Made by a program: the position numbers and the translations under genes | Notes under the pieces: model-generated | Databases searched by the model: none | Told to the model about the DNA's origin: nothing | Seen by the model: only the letters and a program-made list of their open reading frames with translations | DNA from: Bryobacterales bacterium | GTDB taxonomy: Bacteria; Acidobacteriota; Terriglobia; Bryobacterales; Bryobacteraceae | DNA: 52,059 bases | Assembly: GCA_016789745.1 (NCBI GenBank) | Contig: JAEUQF010000167.1 | Location: 1-52,059, forward strand | Direction of reading: 5' to 3' | Shown here: positions 8,571 through 17,177 of the stretch, piece by piece | Position numbering within the stretch: position 1 is the first letter of the stretch | How the letters are laid out: each line of letters begins with the position of its first letter

Positions 8571-8820
8571 CGAAGCGGAGAATTACGTTCCCATCCTTGT
8601 CCTTGGAAATCGTCAGAGATCGCGCTCCGCTGGGCAGTTCGATCCGCGCGCCGTGGTGCGTGGCGATCTTAAAGAAGTTCGGCGTGTCCTTGGCGCTAAT
8701 CTCCGGAGCGTCGGTGGCCACGCCTGCCACAGTGAACTTGGCCCCATGATGCGTCAGGATCCCGAGTTGGTCGCCCTCCGGCTTCAACAGCGCCAGAATC
8801 CGTGTGCCTTTACTGGTCAT
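8563..8820 (-). CDS. 85-residue protein with duplicated THHGA motif, unknown function
   Basis: A small soluble protein that I do not recognise. It carries THHGA twice (residues 23-27 and 54-58), each followed by a short strand-like stretch, and ends in the acidic RFDE. Predicted structure is mostly beta. Ser and Thr are frequent. Its start is well supported: AAGGAG at 8833-8828 lies 7 nt upstream and is the clearest ribosome-binding site in the operon. It sits 1 nt after the kinase stop and overlaps the glycosyltransferase start by 8 bp. It could be a substrate, carrier or regulator of the adjacent enzymes; all of these are guesses from position. Confidence 0.7.
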   Translation of the reverse strand: MTSKGTRILALLKPEGDQLGILTHHGAKFTVAGVATDAPEISAKDTPNFFKIATHHGARIELPSGARSLTISKDKDGNVILRFDE

Positions 8821-8821
8821 A

Positions 8822-11023
8822 TCATCTCTCCTTGATGTGATTCAGTCCCATTTCTTCCAAAAGCGCGCCGAAGCGCGGATTGCCATGCAAATTGCGCAGC
8901 AGCGGCATCACCTTTACGTAGAGAAGGCCGGCATCATGCTCCTGCCGGGCCTGCTCCAGCAGCGTCACGGCCGCCTCGGTCTCTCCGCGCAGCGCGTAGA
9001 CCCATGCCAGCGGAAGCACCCAGATACGCCGCTGGGCGTAATCGGCCTCCACCCGCTTCACGTACGGCGCGGCTTTTCCGTTTTCGCCGCGAAGGACATA
9101 GATGAGGGCGAAGATCTGGTCCGACAGGGCTGGACCCGCCTGCCCGCGGCTTTGTTCGAAAGCTCGGATGATCTCGGCCTGGCGGAGGGCTTTGGCGAAG
9201 TAGTCCCGGGCCGCCGCGCCCTGGTGCTGCGCCCCGCTCCAGGCATATACCTGGGCCAGGTTGAAGCGCGTGCTGTCGCTGCGGCCGGCGCTGTCCAACT
9301 CCCGCACCGCCGGCTCCAGCGTTTCCAGGGCTTTCTGGTTATCTCCGGCCAGGAAGTAGTAAAAGCCAATCGTGCCCGGAACCGCGCGGTCATGTGGATC
9401 TAACTCCACTGATCGCCGCGCGTGTTCCAGGGCCTCCTCCACACGCCCAAATTGCAGCAGTAATCCGCAATACCAGCGATGCGCCCGGGCCATTGCCGGA
9501 CGCAGAGCCAAGGCCTGGCGGTAGCTCCCTTCGGCCTCCCGCCAGCGCCAATCCGCCTGGTGCACCGCAGCCTGAGAGGTGTGCGCGTCGGCCAGTTGCG
9601 GATCCAGCCGGACGGCCCTGCCCGCCGCCTGTCGTGCATCGGCCAGGTGACTGGCGCGGTTCCCGCTGTCGACACGGCTCAGGTAAAGGTGTGCGTCGGC
9701 CTTGGCTGCCATGGCCAGCGCGTATTGCGGATTCAGCCGCAGTGCTTCGTCCAAGGCGGCGAGTGCTGCCCGTGCACTGGCCGGGGAAAACTCCTCGAGC
9801 AGCTTGCTGGCACGCAGGTATTGGGCCAGCGCCGCTTCTTCCCGTTCCCGCGCCTTCCTTCCCAGCTTAGGCCAAGCCGTCACGCCCGCGCCCATCGCTG
9901 CCGCGATGCCCACCCCGCCGGCTGCCCTAAACAGGCGCCGCCGTCCCCAGAATACCGGCACCGGGTTGTCCAACAGCGCGCGTACTTCCGCCGCGGTCTG
10001 CGGCCGGCGCAGCGCGTCGCGCTCCAGGCAACAGAGGATCAGACGTTCCCAGCGCCGATCGAGCCGGCGCCCGTCCACCCGCGGACAAGGGGCGTCGTTG
10101 CTCAGACGTTGCGCCGCCGCATCCACCGGCGTGCTCCCGGTGAAGGGCCTGCCTCCGGTGAGCATCTCAAACAGCACCACGCCCAGCGCATGGATGTCCG
10201 CTGCCGGCGTCGCCGCCTTCCCCTGCAACTGCTCGGGAGCCATGTAGGAGGGTGTTCCGGCGAAGCCGCTGCCGGTGATAGTGGCCGAGAGGTCGCGGCC
10301 GGGTATCAGGTCGCGTGCCAGGCCGAAGTCCATCAGCACCGCACGGCGCTCGCCGTCCACCAGCATGACGTTGCCCGGCTTGAAGTCGCGGTGGACAATG
10401 CCACGCTCGTGTGCGCATTCCAGACCGGCAATCATCTGACGAACCAGCGGTTCGGCCTGCTCCGCCGAATACGGCCCCTCGGCTTCCAACCGGTCCCGCA
10501 GCGTCCGGCCGACCAGCAACTCCATGGTGAGAAAGGGAGGCCGCCCCGGCTCTTCGGGATAGAACTCGTGCAACCGGCAGACATTGGGATGAGTGACCTG
10601 CCGCGCTGTGTGGACCTCCTTACGAAGGCTTTGCGCTGCGCTACGATCTGCCACCACGTCCCGGCGGAGTACCTTGAGGGCGACGAAATCCCGCTGCGCC
10701 CGGTCAAAGGCCCGGTACACTTCGCCGGCGCCCCCGGAACCCAACGGGAAGGTAATCTCGAAACGCTCCGCCAGCACCGTTCCGGCCGCCAGGGATGCCG
10801 CCGCGGGCTCCGCTGTGGCGCCGAAGGTAACCACGGACCAGCATGGCCGGCGAATGTCCAGCACGTCATCATCCGGGGTTTCCGACAGCAGGTCGTCCAC
10901 CGCCCCCGCCACCTCCGCGTCCGCAGCCCGAAGGCCGGCCAGGAATCCCTCCCTCGACTCCTCGGGAAGACTACTGACGTGCAGGAACGCGGTTTTTATC
11001 GATTCCCAGCGGGACGCATTCAT
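8822..11023 (-). CDS. Membrane Ser/Thr protein kinase with C-terminal TPR region
   Basis: 733 residues. An N-terminal helical region of about 85 residues (common in acidobacterial kinases linked to ECF sigma factors) precedes a complete Hanks-type kinase domain: glycine loop GSGGAG (95-100), Lys117 in VALKVL, HRDFKPGN (211-218), DFGLA (about 232) and GTPSYMAPEQ. A single hydrophobic segment follows near residues 370-385, so the kinase is cytoplasmic and the C-terminus is placed across the membrane. The rest consists of TPR-like repeats. All catalytic residues are present, so it should be active. Its start overlaps the sigma-factor stop by 4 bp, a standard pairing in these bacteria. Confidence 0.92.
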   Translation of the reverse strand: MNASRWESIKTAFLHVSSLPEESREGFLAGLRAADAEVAGAVDDLLSETPDDDVLDIRRPCWSVVTFGATAEPAAASLAAGTVLAERFEITFPLGSGGAGEVYRAFDRAQRDFVALKVLRRDVVADRSAAQSLRKEVHTARQVTHPNVCRLHEFYPEEPGRPPFLTMELLVGRTLRDRLEAEGPYSAEQAEPLVRQMIAGLECAHERGIVHRDFKPGNVMLVDGERRAVLMDFGLARDLIPGRDLSATITGSGFAGTPSYMAPEQLQGKAATPAADIHALGVVLFEMLTGGRPFTGSTPVDAAAQRLSNDAPCPRVDGRRLDRRWERLILCCLERDALRRPQTAAEVRALLDNPVPVFWGRRRLFRAAGGVGIAAAMGAGVTAWPKLGRKAREREEAALAQYLRASKLLEEFSPASARAALAALDEALRLNPQYALAMAAKADAHLYLSRVDSGNRASHLADARQAAGRAVRLDPQLADAHTSQAAVHQADWRWREAEGSYRQALALRPAMARAHRWYCGLLLQFGRVEEALEHARRSVELDPHDRAVPGTIGFYYFLAGDNQKALETLEPAVRELDSAGRSDSTRFNLAQVYAWSGAQHQGAAARDYFAKALRQAEIIRAFEQSRGQAGPALSDQIFALIYVLRGENGKAAPYVKRVEADYAQRRIWVLPLAWVYALRGETEAAVTLLEQARQEHDAGLLYVKVMPLLRNLHGNPRFGALLEEMGLNHIKER
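8826..8833 (-). promoter_or_regulatory. Strong ribosome-binding site of the 85-aa gene
   Basis: AAGGAGAG lies inside the last codons of the kinase gene (it encodes the Lys-Glu-Arg end) and 7 nt ahead of ATG 8820. Other starts in this operon have weak or no such signal, so the small protein is probably made in excess over its neighbours. Confidence 0.6.
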
Positions 11024-11631
11024 GGGCGGTCAAATGCATAAGCGTCGGATTTCACCTTTAAGGGACGAAAAGTTAACTTTCTCCACAACCAGCGCCGTCC
11101 CAAGTCCAGGTGCCGGTCGATAGTCTTCTCGGAGACCCCGCGCAACTCCGCTGCCGCGCTCACTGTCACGCCGCCGAAATAGATCATTTCGATCAGTTCC
11201 GCCAAAGATGGATCGATTAGCGCTAGCTCGTCAAGGCCCTCATGAACCGCCAGGATCTCCGGGAACCGGTCTTCGGACGGCAGCAGCAAGTCGTCGACCG
11301 CCTCACCGGATTGTGGTGGACGCCTGTTGGCGCGCCGGATGTGATCGATCAGGCGCCGCCGCAACATCCGTGCGGCCATGCGGAAGAAATGGGCCCGATC
11401 CTGCCAGTCCACGCTGCGCAGGCGGATGAGTTCGAGCAGCACCTCGTTGGCGAGGGCAGTCGGCTGCAGGCTGGCGCCTGCGGCGCGCGTGCCCATCACC
11501 GCCCGGCTGAGTTCCCGCATGCGGCTGTAGACTGCCTCCGCCAGGGGTTCTTCGGCCGACCGGTCCCCCTCCCGAAGGCGCTGCAGATACTGCGTGATCT
11601 CCCCGGCATTCCCAGGCATCGCGGTCTCCAT
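11020..11631 (-). CDS. ECF-type RNA polymerase sigma factor
   Basis: 203 residues from ATG 11631; a GTG at 11637 is an alternative. Region 2 is visible (AHFFRMAARMLRRRLIDHIRR) and region 4 as a helix-turn-helix (VSAAAELRGVSEKTIDRHL). The combination with a downstream kinase and the sequence type fit the ECF subgroup often paired with TPR-kinases in Acidobacteria and Planctomycetes. It should direct transcription of this operon or of unlinked targets, possibly under control of phosphorylation by the neighbouring kinase (inference). First gene of a five-gene overlapping unit. Confidence 0.88.
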   Translation of the reverse strand: METAMPGNAGEITQYLQRLREGDRSAEEPLAEAVYSRMRELSRAVMGTRAAGASLQPTALANEVLLELIRLRSVDWQDRAHFFRMAARMLRRRLIDHIRRANRRPPQSGEAVDDLLLPSEDRFPEILAVHEGLDELALIDPSLAELIEMIYFGGVTVSAAAELRGVSEKTIDRHLDLGRRWLWRKLTFRPLKVKSDAYAFDRP

Positions 11632-11750
11632 GCTCACAGTAGTGGAACTCGTGAATGATACAACACAATTCCCCGTTGCGTAAGCAGGCGTGTCAAACAG
11701 AACTGGGTAGTCGGGAACATGAAACGCGGGTAGGGAAGTGCGCAGGGGCG

Positions 11751-11770
11751 GCTAAGGTGGGCTAAGGTAG
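11751..11770. repeat. Tandem 10-bp repeat, possible operator
   Basis: Two adjacent copies, GCTAAGGTGG and GCTAAGGTAG, differ at one base. They lie in the 293-bp region (11632-11924) between the divergent sigma-factor gene and the acyltransferase-like gene. That region is visibly AT-richer than its surroundings and also holds TTGTC/GACAA inverted arms (11839-11843 and 11856-11860). No convincing -35/-10 pair was found. A regulatory role is inferred from position only. Confidence 0.3.
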
Positions 11771-11924
11771 ACCTCTCTCGCAATGGACATCGTGATCAGA
11801 ATGCTGCTTAGGATACACTTGGGCCCTCCTAGGTATGATTGTCAGCCGGCCGTAAGACAAACCTGGACCCGGCTCTCGGGCTCCAAAGCTGTATTAAAAA
11901 GTACGTGCGACGATAAGATTAGCC

Positions 11925-13649
11925 ATGGCTTCGAGCGCCCCACGGCTGGCCGACGTCGAATCGGCCTTCCCTGCGGCTGATGTCGTCATAGACCAACTAG
12001 CCGAACTCGCGATTTCCGATCCCGGCCGCCGTACTGTATTTCGCCGTGCGATGTCGCTGTTGGGTGTCGTCCGGCACTGTGAGAAGACACGGCTGCGAAT
12101 GATTGCCTTGGCTAAGCAGGGGATCAATCCGTTCGATCAGGAAACGATCGATCCGATCTTCAAGGTGCTTTACCCCGAACTGTCGTTCTCCGGCGTGATG
12201 GAGGACGGCGATAACAACCCGTTCGTGCGCGCGGGGAAACTGGTGTACGCCACGTTGCAGGGGAAGGACGAAGCGCGCGACAACACAGCACGCGAGTCGC
12301 ACCTGTACGGCCGCACCGTTGCTCTTTACCGGCGTGGACTCGGCCTGCGCAAGCGGTTCGTTGACAACGCGAAGAGCGAGACGATCGTAGTGGCCACCGC
12401 AGGCCGCTTCTACGAGGTTCGGGTTTATGAGAACGGGAGGCCACTGTCGCCGGGACGTTTGACCGCCACCTTCCAGGCCATCGCCGCCGACGCACAGAGC
12501 CACCCGGAAGACTCGGGCCACGGCGCACTCACGGGGTTTGTTGACCGGGGCACCCTTGCGGCGGTCCATGACAATCCCCACGACGAGGGCATCAGGCGGA
12601 TCGACTCCGCGTTGTTCCTGCTGGCGCTCGATTTGGACGCGGCCCCGGAGGACATCGGGGCACTCGGGAGCCAGATCCATATCGGCGGCTATTGCAATCG
12701 CGATTACCGGAAAGCGCTGCAGCTGGTGGTTTGCGGTAATGGCAAGGCAGGGGCGGTGTTCAGTCTGTTCGCCGGCGTGGAGGGGGTGACGGGAGCGCGG
12801 TTTCTGTCGGCGATCGCCAACGTCGCCGCGGCCCTTCCCAAGGGGGCGGACCTCGCCGCGCCGGCACCGTTTACGGTTATCGGGCTGCGCGCGTATCCGG
12901 AACTCACCCGCAAAGCCGCGGTCCGGTTGGAGAGTGCTATGGCCACAGCTGCCTACTCGCACCGGATTGACGCGATCGGCAAGGATCGGATCAAGGCGCT
13001 GGGGGTGAGCCCGGACGCGTTCCTGCATACCGCCGTCCATCTGGCCTACAAACGGCACTTCGGGCGCACACCGGAGGCCTACAACTTCATTGACCTCAGC
13101 ACGCAGCAGTTTGGCTCCATCTCCCGCTACCCGTGCACGACCGAGACGCTGCGGAGGTTTCTGGAGGAGCCGACACGGGCGAACCTGCTAGCCGCTTTTG
13201 CCGCGCACAAGGAGGCGATTGCCGAAACCCGACGGGGCAATCATCCGCTGCACTACGCCTACCATTACGTGTTTGCCTCGCCCGGGATCATGGCGCTGGT
13301 CGCGATTCTGCTGTTTACCGCGCTGATCCCGCGATTTAACTCCCGGTTTCTGCTGCCGGATCTGTGGATGTCGAACATCCCTGCCTCACCCGGTCTGGTG
13401 TCGATGTGCCGGCACGGCATGACGCTGGGGTTTGTGCGCCGGCAGGCCTACACCTGTCACTATCTGCTTTTCCCGGATCACATCCGGGTGAACGTCTCTG
13501 CCCGCGAGGAGGCGGATCTGGAGGCGTGGCCGGTTCAGGAGGGCCTGCAGGAGGCCTTCCGGACTCTGGAAGCCATCCTCAAGGATGACCGGCGCCAAAC
13601 GATCAGAACAGCAGCTTCAGACCCAGTTGGATCTGCCGCGGCGAATTAG
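11925..13649 (+). CDS. Divergent choline/carnitine acyltransferase-family protein
   Basis: 574 residues. The order of conserved blocks is that of the family: VVATAGRFYEVRVYENGRPLS (GRFY.v.v...g..ls), GALTGFVDRGTLAAV (the LT..dR..WA block), SALFLLALD, YCNRDYRKALQLVV (the NRW.DK.lq.iv block), and VSPDAFLHTAVHLAYKR (the lspd..iq.a.qla block). The segment that should carry the catalytic EHS..DG reads SLFAGVEG, so the His is replaced by Phe, and the later ETVR-type motif is also altered. It has a hydrophobic segment in GIMALVAILLFTALI. I infer an acyl-CoA-binding or inactive relative rather than a working carnitine acyltransferase. The 3' end overlaps the convergent receptor gene by 47 bp. Confidence 0.7.
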   Translation: MASSAPRLADVESAFPAADVVIDQLAELAISDPGRRTVFRRAMSLLGVVRHCEKTRLRMIALAKQGINPFDQETIDPIFKVLYPELSFSGVMEDGDNNPFVRAGKLVYATLQGKDEARDNTARESHLYGRTVALYRRGLGLRKRFVDNAKSETIVVATAGRFYEVRVYENGRPLSPGRLTATFQAIAADAQSHPEDSGHGALTGFVDRGTLAAVHDNPHDEGIRRIDSALFLLALDLDAAPEDIGALGSQIHIGGYCNRDYRKALQLVVCGNGKAGAVFSLFAGVEGVTGARFLSAIANVAAALPKGADLAAPAPFTVIGLRAYPELTRKAAVRLESAMATAAYSHRIDAIGKDRIKALGVSPDAFLHTAVHLAYKRHFGRTPEAYNFIDLSTQQFGSISRYPCTTETLRRFLEEPTRANLLAAFAAHKEAIAETRRGNHPLHYAYHYVFASPGIMALVAILLFTALIPRFNSRFLLPDLWMSNIPASPGLVSMCRHGMTLGFVRRQAYTCHYLLFPDHIRVNVSAREEADLEAWPVQEGLQEAFRTLEAILKDDRRQTIRTAASDPVGSAAAN

Positions 13650-16600
13650 CCTGACCCGTAATCACGCCCACCGTAGAGGACGTGACGCTCGTATTCGGCC
13701 CGCCGAATCGCGGCGTGTTGAATGCGTTCAACGCCTCGCCGCGCAACTGGAGCCGCAGCCGCTCGGTGAGGTTGAAGTCCTTGAAGAGCGAGAGATCGAA
13801 GTGGCGGATACCGTCATTGCGCAAGTCGGCGACGCGCGGGCTCAGGTTGCCGAACGTGAACGGTGCCGGTTGGCTGAAGACCGCGGGATTGAAGTAGCGG
13901 CTCAGCCTCTGGTGAACAGGGCCGTCCACCTTCGCGCTCTGGCCATTGTTGTTCGGCCGAGTCACCATGTTGAAGATACCGGCGCTGTTGCTGGCCGTCA
14001 TCTGTAGCGGCGTACCGCTGGCGAAGGTGGTGATGCCGTTCAATTGCCAACTGCCGATGAGCAGGTCCATGGGCCGCGACCAGGAGGAGCCAAACTTGCG
14101 CCCTCGCCCCCACGGCAATTCGTAAACATAGCCGAGCGTCAGCCGGTGTGCCACGTCAATATCGGCCAGCGCGCGCTGAGCGCGGATGTCGTAACTGTTC
14201 TGGTGCGCCATGCCTTCGTCCAGGTTCTTCGCCCAGGTGTAGGCCGTGTTGATCTGCAGGCCTTTGGAAAAGCGCTTATTCAACGTCACCTGCAGCGAGT
14301 CATACCAGCTGCGCGCGCCAACCGAGTAGACCGGAATAATGTCGGTGAACTGCGGATACGGGCGTAGCGACTGAGCCCGGGTGATGGTGGCGGCACTGAA
14401 GATGCCGGCGTTGTACCGGCCCAGCAGCGGGTTCGCCACACGGTCGTTCAGCCTTGCTCCCAACGAGAGGTACTGCGGGTCCAACTGATTCAAACTCAGG
14501 CCGCCTTCGTCGTTGCGGTGGAGGTAAAAGCCGCGGGTCCGCACGTAGGCCGCTTCCAGCGTCAGGTCGAAGGGCAGTTCCCGCTGCAGGTTGATGTCGA
14601 ATTGCTGGGAATAGGGCGAGACGATGTCTTGGGTGGTGGCTTCAATGCGATCGCCCAGCTGGGTCAGCACGCCGAGCCGGGCGCCTTGCGTCGGTGTAAT
14701 ACCTTGCGGGAACGGATTGCGCAGGTAGTTCGCCGGCGTCAAGCCGCCGTCCAGCGTTGTCACCCAACTGGTATCGGCCCGGAAACCCATGGTCCCGATC
14801 GTGCCGGCCGCGGCTTGCTGCGAGGGTCCGTAGAGCATGGCAAAGCCGGTGCGCAGGACCGTTTTGGGCATAAACTGCCAACTCAGACCGACGCGCGGGC
14901 CCCAGTTGTTCTTGTCTGCCTGGAACTGCGTCCGCGGACGGCCGTCGATGCCCACAAATACCAGCCCACCGGTGACCCCCTGCATTTGTTGCGAAACCGG
15001 TGTCGCCACGGTGGGGTCGAAGTAGTTGGTGCGGTTATAGCGCTCGGTGCGGGGTGTGTCGATGTCCCACCGCAGGCCCAGGTTTAACGTCAGGTTCTTC
15101 GAGACGCGGAAATCGTCCTGGACATAGAAGGCGTGATACCAGCTTTGGGTGGCAACGTTCTTGTACGTGTTCTGGATGGTGCCGCTGCTGCCGAATCCCA
15201 ACAGCATGCTGGCCAGGCCGATACCTGCCGTCGCGCTGGCTTGATTGGGGTTAGGGCCTTGTGTCCCGGCGGCACTGAAGTTGAAGCTGCCGGCCGACCG
15301 CGCTTCGTTGGTGTTGACCCGCATGAGGCGAATGTCGGCTCCGAACTTCAGGCTGTGCTTGCCCATGATCTTCGAAACGCTGTGCGCCGTGGTGTAGCTG
15401 ATGAAACCGTTCCGGCGGTGATCGCCCCCGCCCAGGCTGCGGTAGCCGCCGCCCGGCGCAAAGCCCGGGAACATGAGGAAATCGACGCCGGTGTCGATGT
15501 AGCTGGGCAGCCCCAGGCTGGATGGGACGAAGCCCAATCCCTGGTTGTTGAACACGTAGAGCGTTCGCGCCACGCCCGCGCGGGCGCTGTAGATGGTGGT
15601 GGGCGTTATGGTCTGCGTATAGTCGATCACGCCGCCATGCACATGGTCTTCCTGGATGATGCGCCCTTCGGCGATCTGCTGCTCTTTGGGGAAGTAGGCC
15701 GGATCGGCATTCTCGTTCAGGCGCGTGGAATAGCGCCCGAACAGGCGCTTGGAGGACGACAGCACCTGGTCGATCCGGTAGTCCGACATGGTCATATCGA
15801 GCGGCCGCGACACGCTGGCGGTGTAGTTATTCTGCGTGGTTACGCCGGTTGGCGGGGTGTTCGGCAGCGGATAGAACTTCATCACGTTCGCCGCCACCGG
15901 GTCCAGGCGGTTGGCCGGAATTACGTTCCCGGCAAAGGCGTCGCGGATGTTACCGGAACCTCCCGGGCGCGTTGTCGCTGGGTCGAACACCTGGATCAAC
16001 TGCCCGTTTGCCACCCGCGTCTGGGAGAAGTCGCCGCGCCGCTCCAACTCGGTGGGTACGGTAAACACACCCACCGCGGCGCTGCGCTCCCGCAGGGCCT
16101 CCATCGACACCATGAAGAATGTCTTGTCCTTCTTGATGGGCCCATTGAACACGCCGCCGAACTGTGACCGCTTGAAGCTGGCCAGTTGCCGCCCGCGCCC
16201 GTTATCAAAGAAATTGTTCGAATCCAGTTTCGAATTGCGCAGGAACTCATAGGCACTGCCGTGGAACTGGTTGCCGCCCGATTTGAAGACGATGTTGAGC
16301 ACGCTGCCCAGGCTGCGCCCGAACTCGGCCGGGTAGGTGGCGCCCAGCAGTTTGAACTCTTCAATCGCGTCGACGGATGGGAAAACGCTAATGCCGGCAA
16401 AGCCGTTCACGGTAGGATGCGCCGCGGTCACGCCATCAATGAGCGTGTCCATGGTCCGCTGCCGGCCGCCGTTCACCGAATAGCGCATGTCGCCGTAGCT
16501 GTTGCCCACGGTGCCGGTAACGCCTGGCGTCAGAAACACGAGGTTATAGACGTTGCGTGTGTTCAATGGCAGGTTGACGATCGCACGGTTGTCGACGATC

Positions 16601-17001
16601 TTTGCCAGGGCAGAAGTCTCGGTTTCTACGGTGAACGACTCCGCCGTCACTTGAACCGATTCAGAGACATCGCCGACGGTCAGCGTTACGTCGGCGCGGA
16701 TGGTCTGTTGTACCGCCACCAGGATGTTCGGACGTGATGCCTTCTTGAAGCCGGTGGCACTGACTTCCAGGCTATAGGTGCCGCGGGGCAGCAGGGTTGC
16801 GGTGTAGTTGCCGCCGGCATCGCTCTCCACCGTCACGGTGACATTGGTTTCCATGTTGGTGGCGATCACCTTGGCGCCCGGCACCGCGGCGCCGGAACTG
16901 TCGGTGACCGTGCCGGCGATGGTACCGGTAATGGCTTGGCTAAAGGCAAGAGAGGGGCACAGCAGTGCGGAAAGGAAAAGAGCGGGCAACAGGGCCTTCA
17001 T
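13603..17001 (-). CDS. Oar-type TonB-dependent outer-membrane receptor
   Basis: 1132 residues. ATG 17001 is chosen because TTGGGAG lies 7-13 nt upstream; a TTG at 17016 is only a frame extension. A signal peptide ending at SLAFSQA is followed by a carboxypeptidase-regulatory-like beta domain (about 25-105), then a plug domain (LPLNTRNVYNLVFLTPGV, VNGGRQRTMDTLIDGV, DAIEEFKLL) and a long beta-barrel ending in the aromatic residue F. This is the large receptor family expanded in Acidobacteria (Solibacter-like), thought to import polysaccharide fragments or other large ligands. It is encoded alone, opposite an exported LTxxQ protein. Confidence 0.93.
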   Translation of the reverse strand: MKALLPALFLSALLCPSLAFSQAITGTIAGTVTDSSGAAVPGAKVIATNMETNVTVTVESDAGGNYTATLLPRGTYSLEVSATGFKKASRPNILVAVQQTIRADVTLTVGDVSESVQVTAESFTVETETSALAKIVDNRAIVNLPLNTRNVYNLVFLTPGVTGTVGNSYGDMRYSVNGGRQRTMDTLIDGVTAAHPTVNGFAGISVFPSVDAIEEFKLLGATYPAEFGRSLGSVLNIVFKSGGNQFHGSAYEFLRNSKLDSNNFFDNGRGRQLASFKRSQFGGVFNGPIKKDKTFFMVSMEALRERSAAVGVFTVPTELERRGDFSQTRVANGQLIQVFDPATTRPGGSGNIRDAFAGNVIPANRLDPVAANVMKFYPLPNTPPTGVTTQNNYTASVSRPLDMTMSDYRIDQVLSSSKRLFGRYSTRLNENADPAYFPKEQQIAEGRIIQEDHVHGGVIDYTQTITPTTIYSARAGVARTLYVFNNQGLGFVPSSLGLPSYIDTGVDFLMFPGFAPGGGYRSLGGGDHRRNGFISYTTAHSVSKIMGKHSLKFGADIRLMRVNTNEARSAGSFNFSAAGTQGPNPNQASATAGIGLASMLLGFGSSGTIQNTYKNVATQSWYHAFYVQDDFRVSKNLTLNLGLRWDIDTPRTERYNRTNYFDPTVATPVSQQMQGVTGGLVFVGIDGRPRTQFQADKNNWGPRVGLSWQFMPKTVLRTGFAMLYGPSQQAAAGTIGTMGFRADTSWVTTLDGGLTPANYLRNPFPQGITPTQGARLGVLTQLGDRIEATTQDIVSPYSQQFDINLQRELPFDLTLEAAYVRTRGFYLHRNDEGGLSLNQLDPQYLSLGARLNDRVANPLLGRYNAGIFSAATITRAQSLRPYPQFTDIIPVYSVGARSWYDSLQVTLNKRFSKGLQINTAYTWAKNLDEGMAHQNSYDIRAQRALADIDVAHRLTLGYVYELPWGRGRKFGSSWSRPMDLLIGSWQLNGITTFASGTPLQMTASNSAGIFNMVTRPNNNGQSAKVDGPVHQRLSRYFNPAVFSQPAPFTFGNLSPRVADLRNDGIRHFDLSLFKDFNLTERLRLQLRGEALNAFNTPRFGGPNTSVTSSTVGVITGQANSPRQIQLGLKLLF

Positions 17002-17034
17002 GTGTGCGACTCCCAACAGTGTTTAATAGTGCAC

Positions 17035-17064
17035 AGTATACCCCGTTCTGGAGCTGAATGTAAC
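17035..17064 (-). promoter_or_regulatory. Predicted sigma-70-type promoter of the TonB receptor gene
   Basis: On the minus strand TATACT (17040-17035) matches a -10 box and GTTACA (17064-17059) a -35 box, with an 18-nt spacer. Transcription would start near 17028, giving a leader of about 27 nt that contains the GGGAG site. The -35 region overlaps the GTTAC repeats. Confidence 0.5.
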
Positions 17065-17087
17065 GATTCGGTTACGATTCCGTTACC
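17060..17087. repeat. 11-bp phased GTWAC repeats over the receptor promoter
   Basis: GTAACGATTCG (17060-17070), GTTACGATTCC (17071-17081) and a third partial copy GTTACC (17082-17087) follow one another at exactly one DNA-helix turn. The first two also make the inverted arms GTAAC-N6-GTTAC. The position over the -35 box suggests an operator for a repressor or activator. Confidence 0.45.
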
Positions 17088-17177
17088 AGTGCAACACTAT
17101 TGATCGCTTACGCAGATTTCGCTGGTTTTTGCGCAACTATCCAGTGAACCTCCGTTCGCCTGGAAGGACACCCTCTT

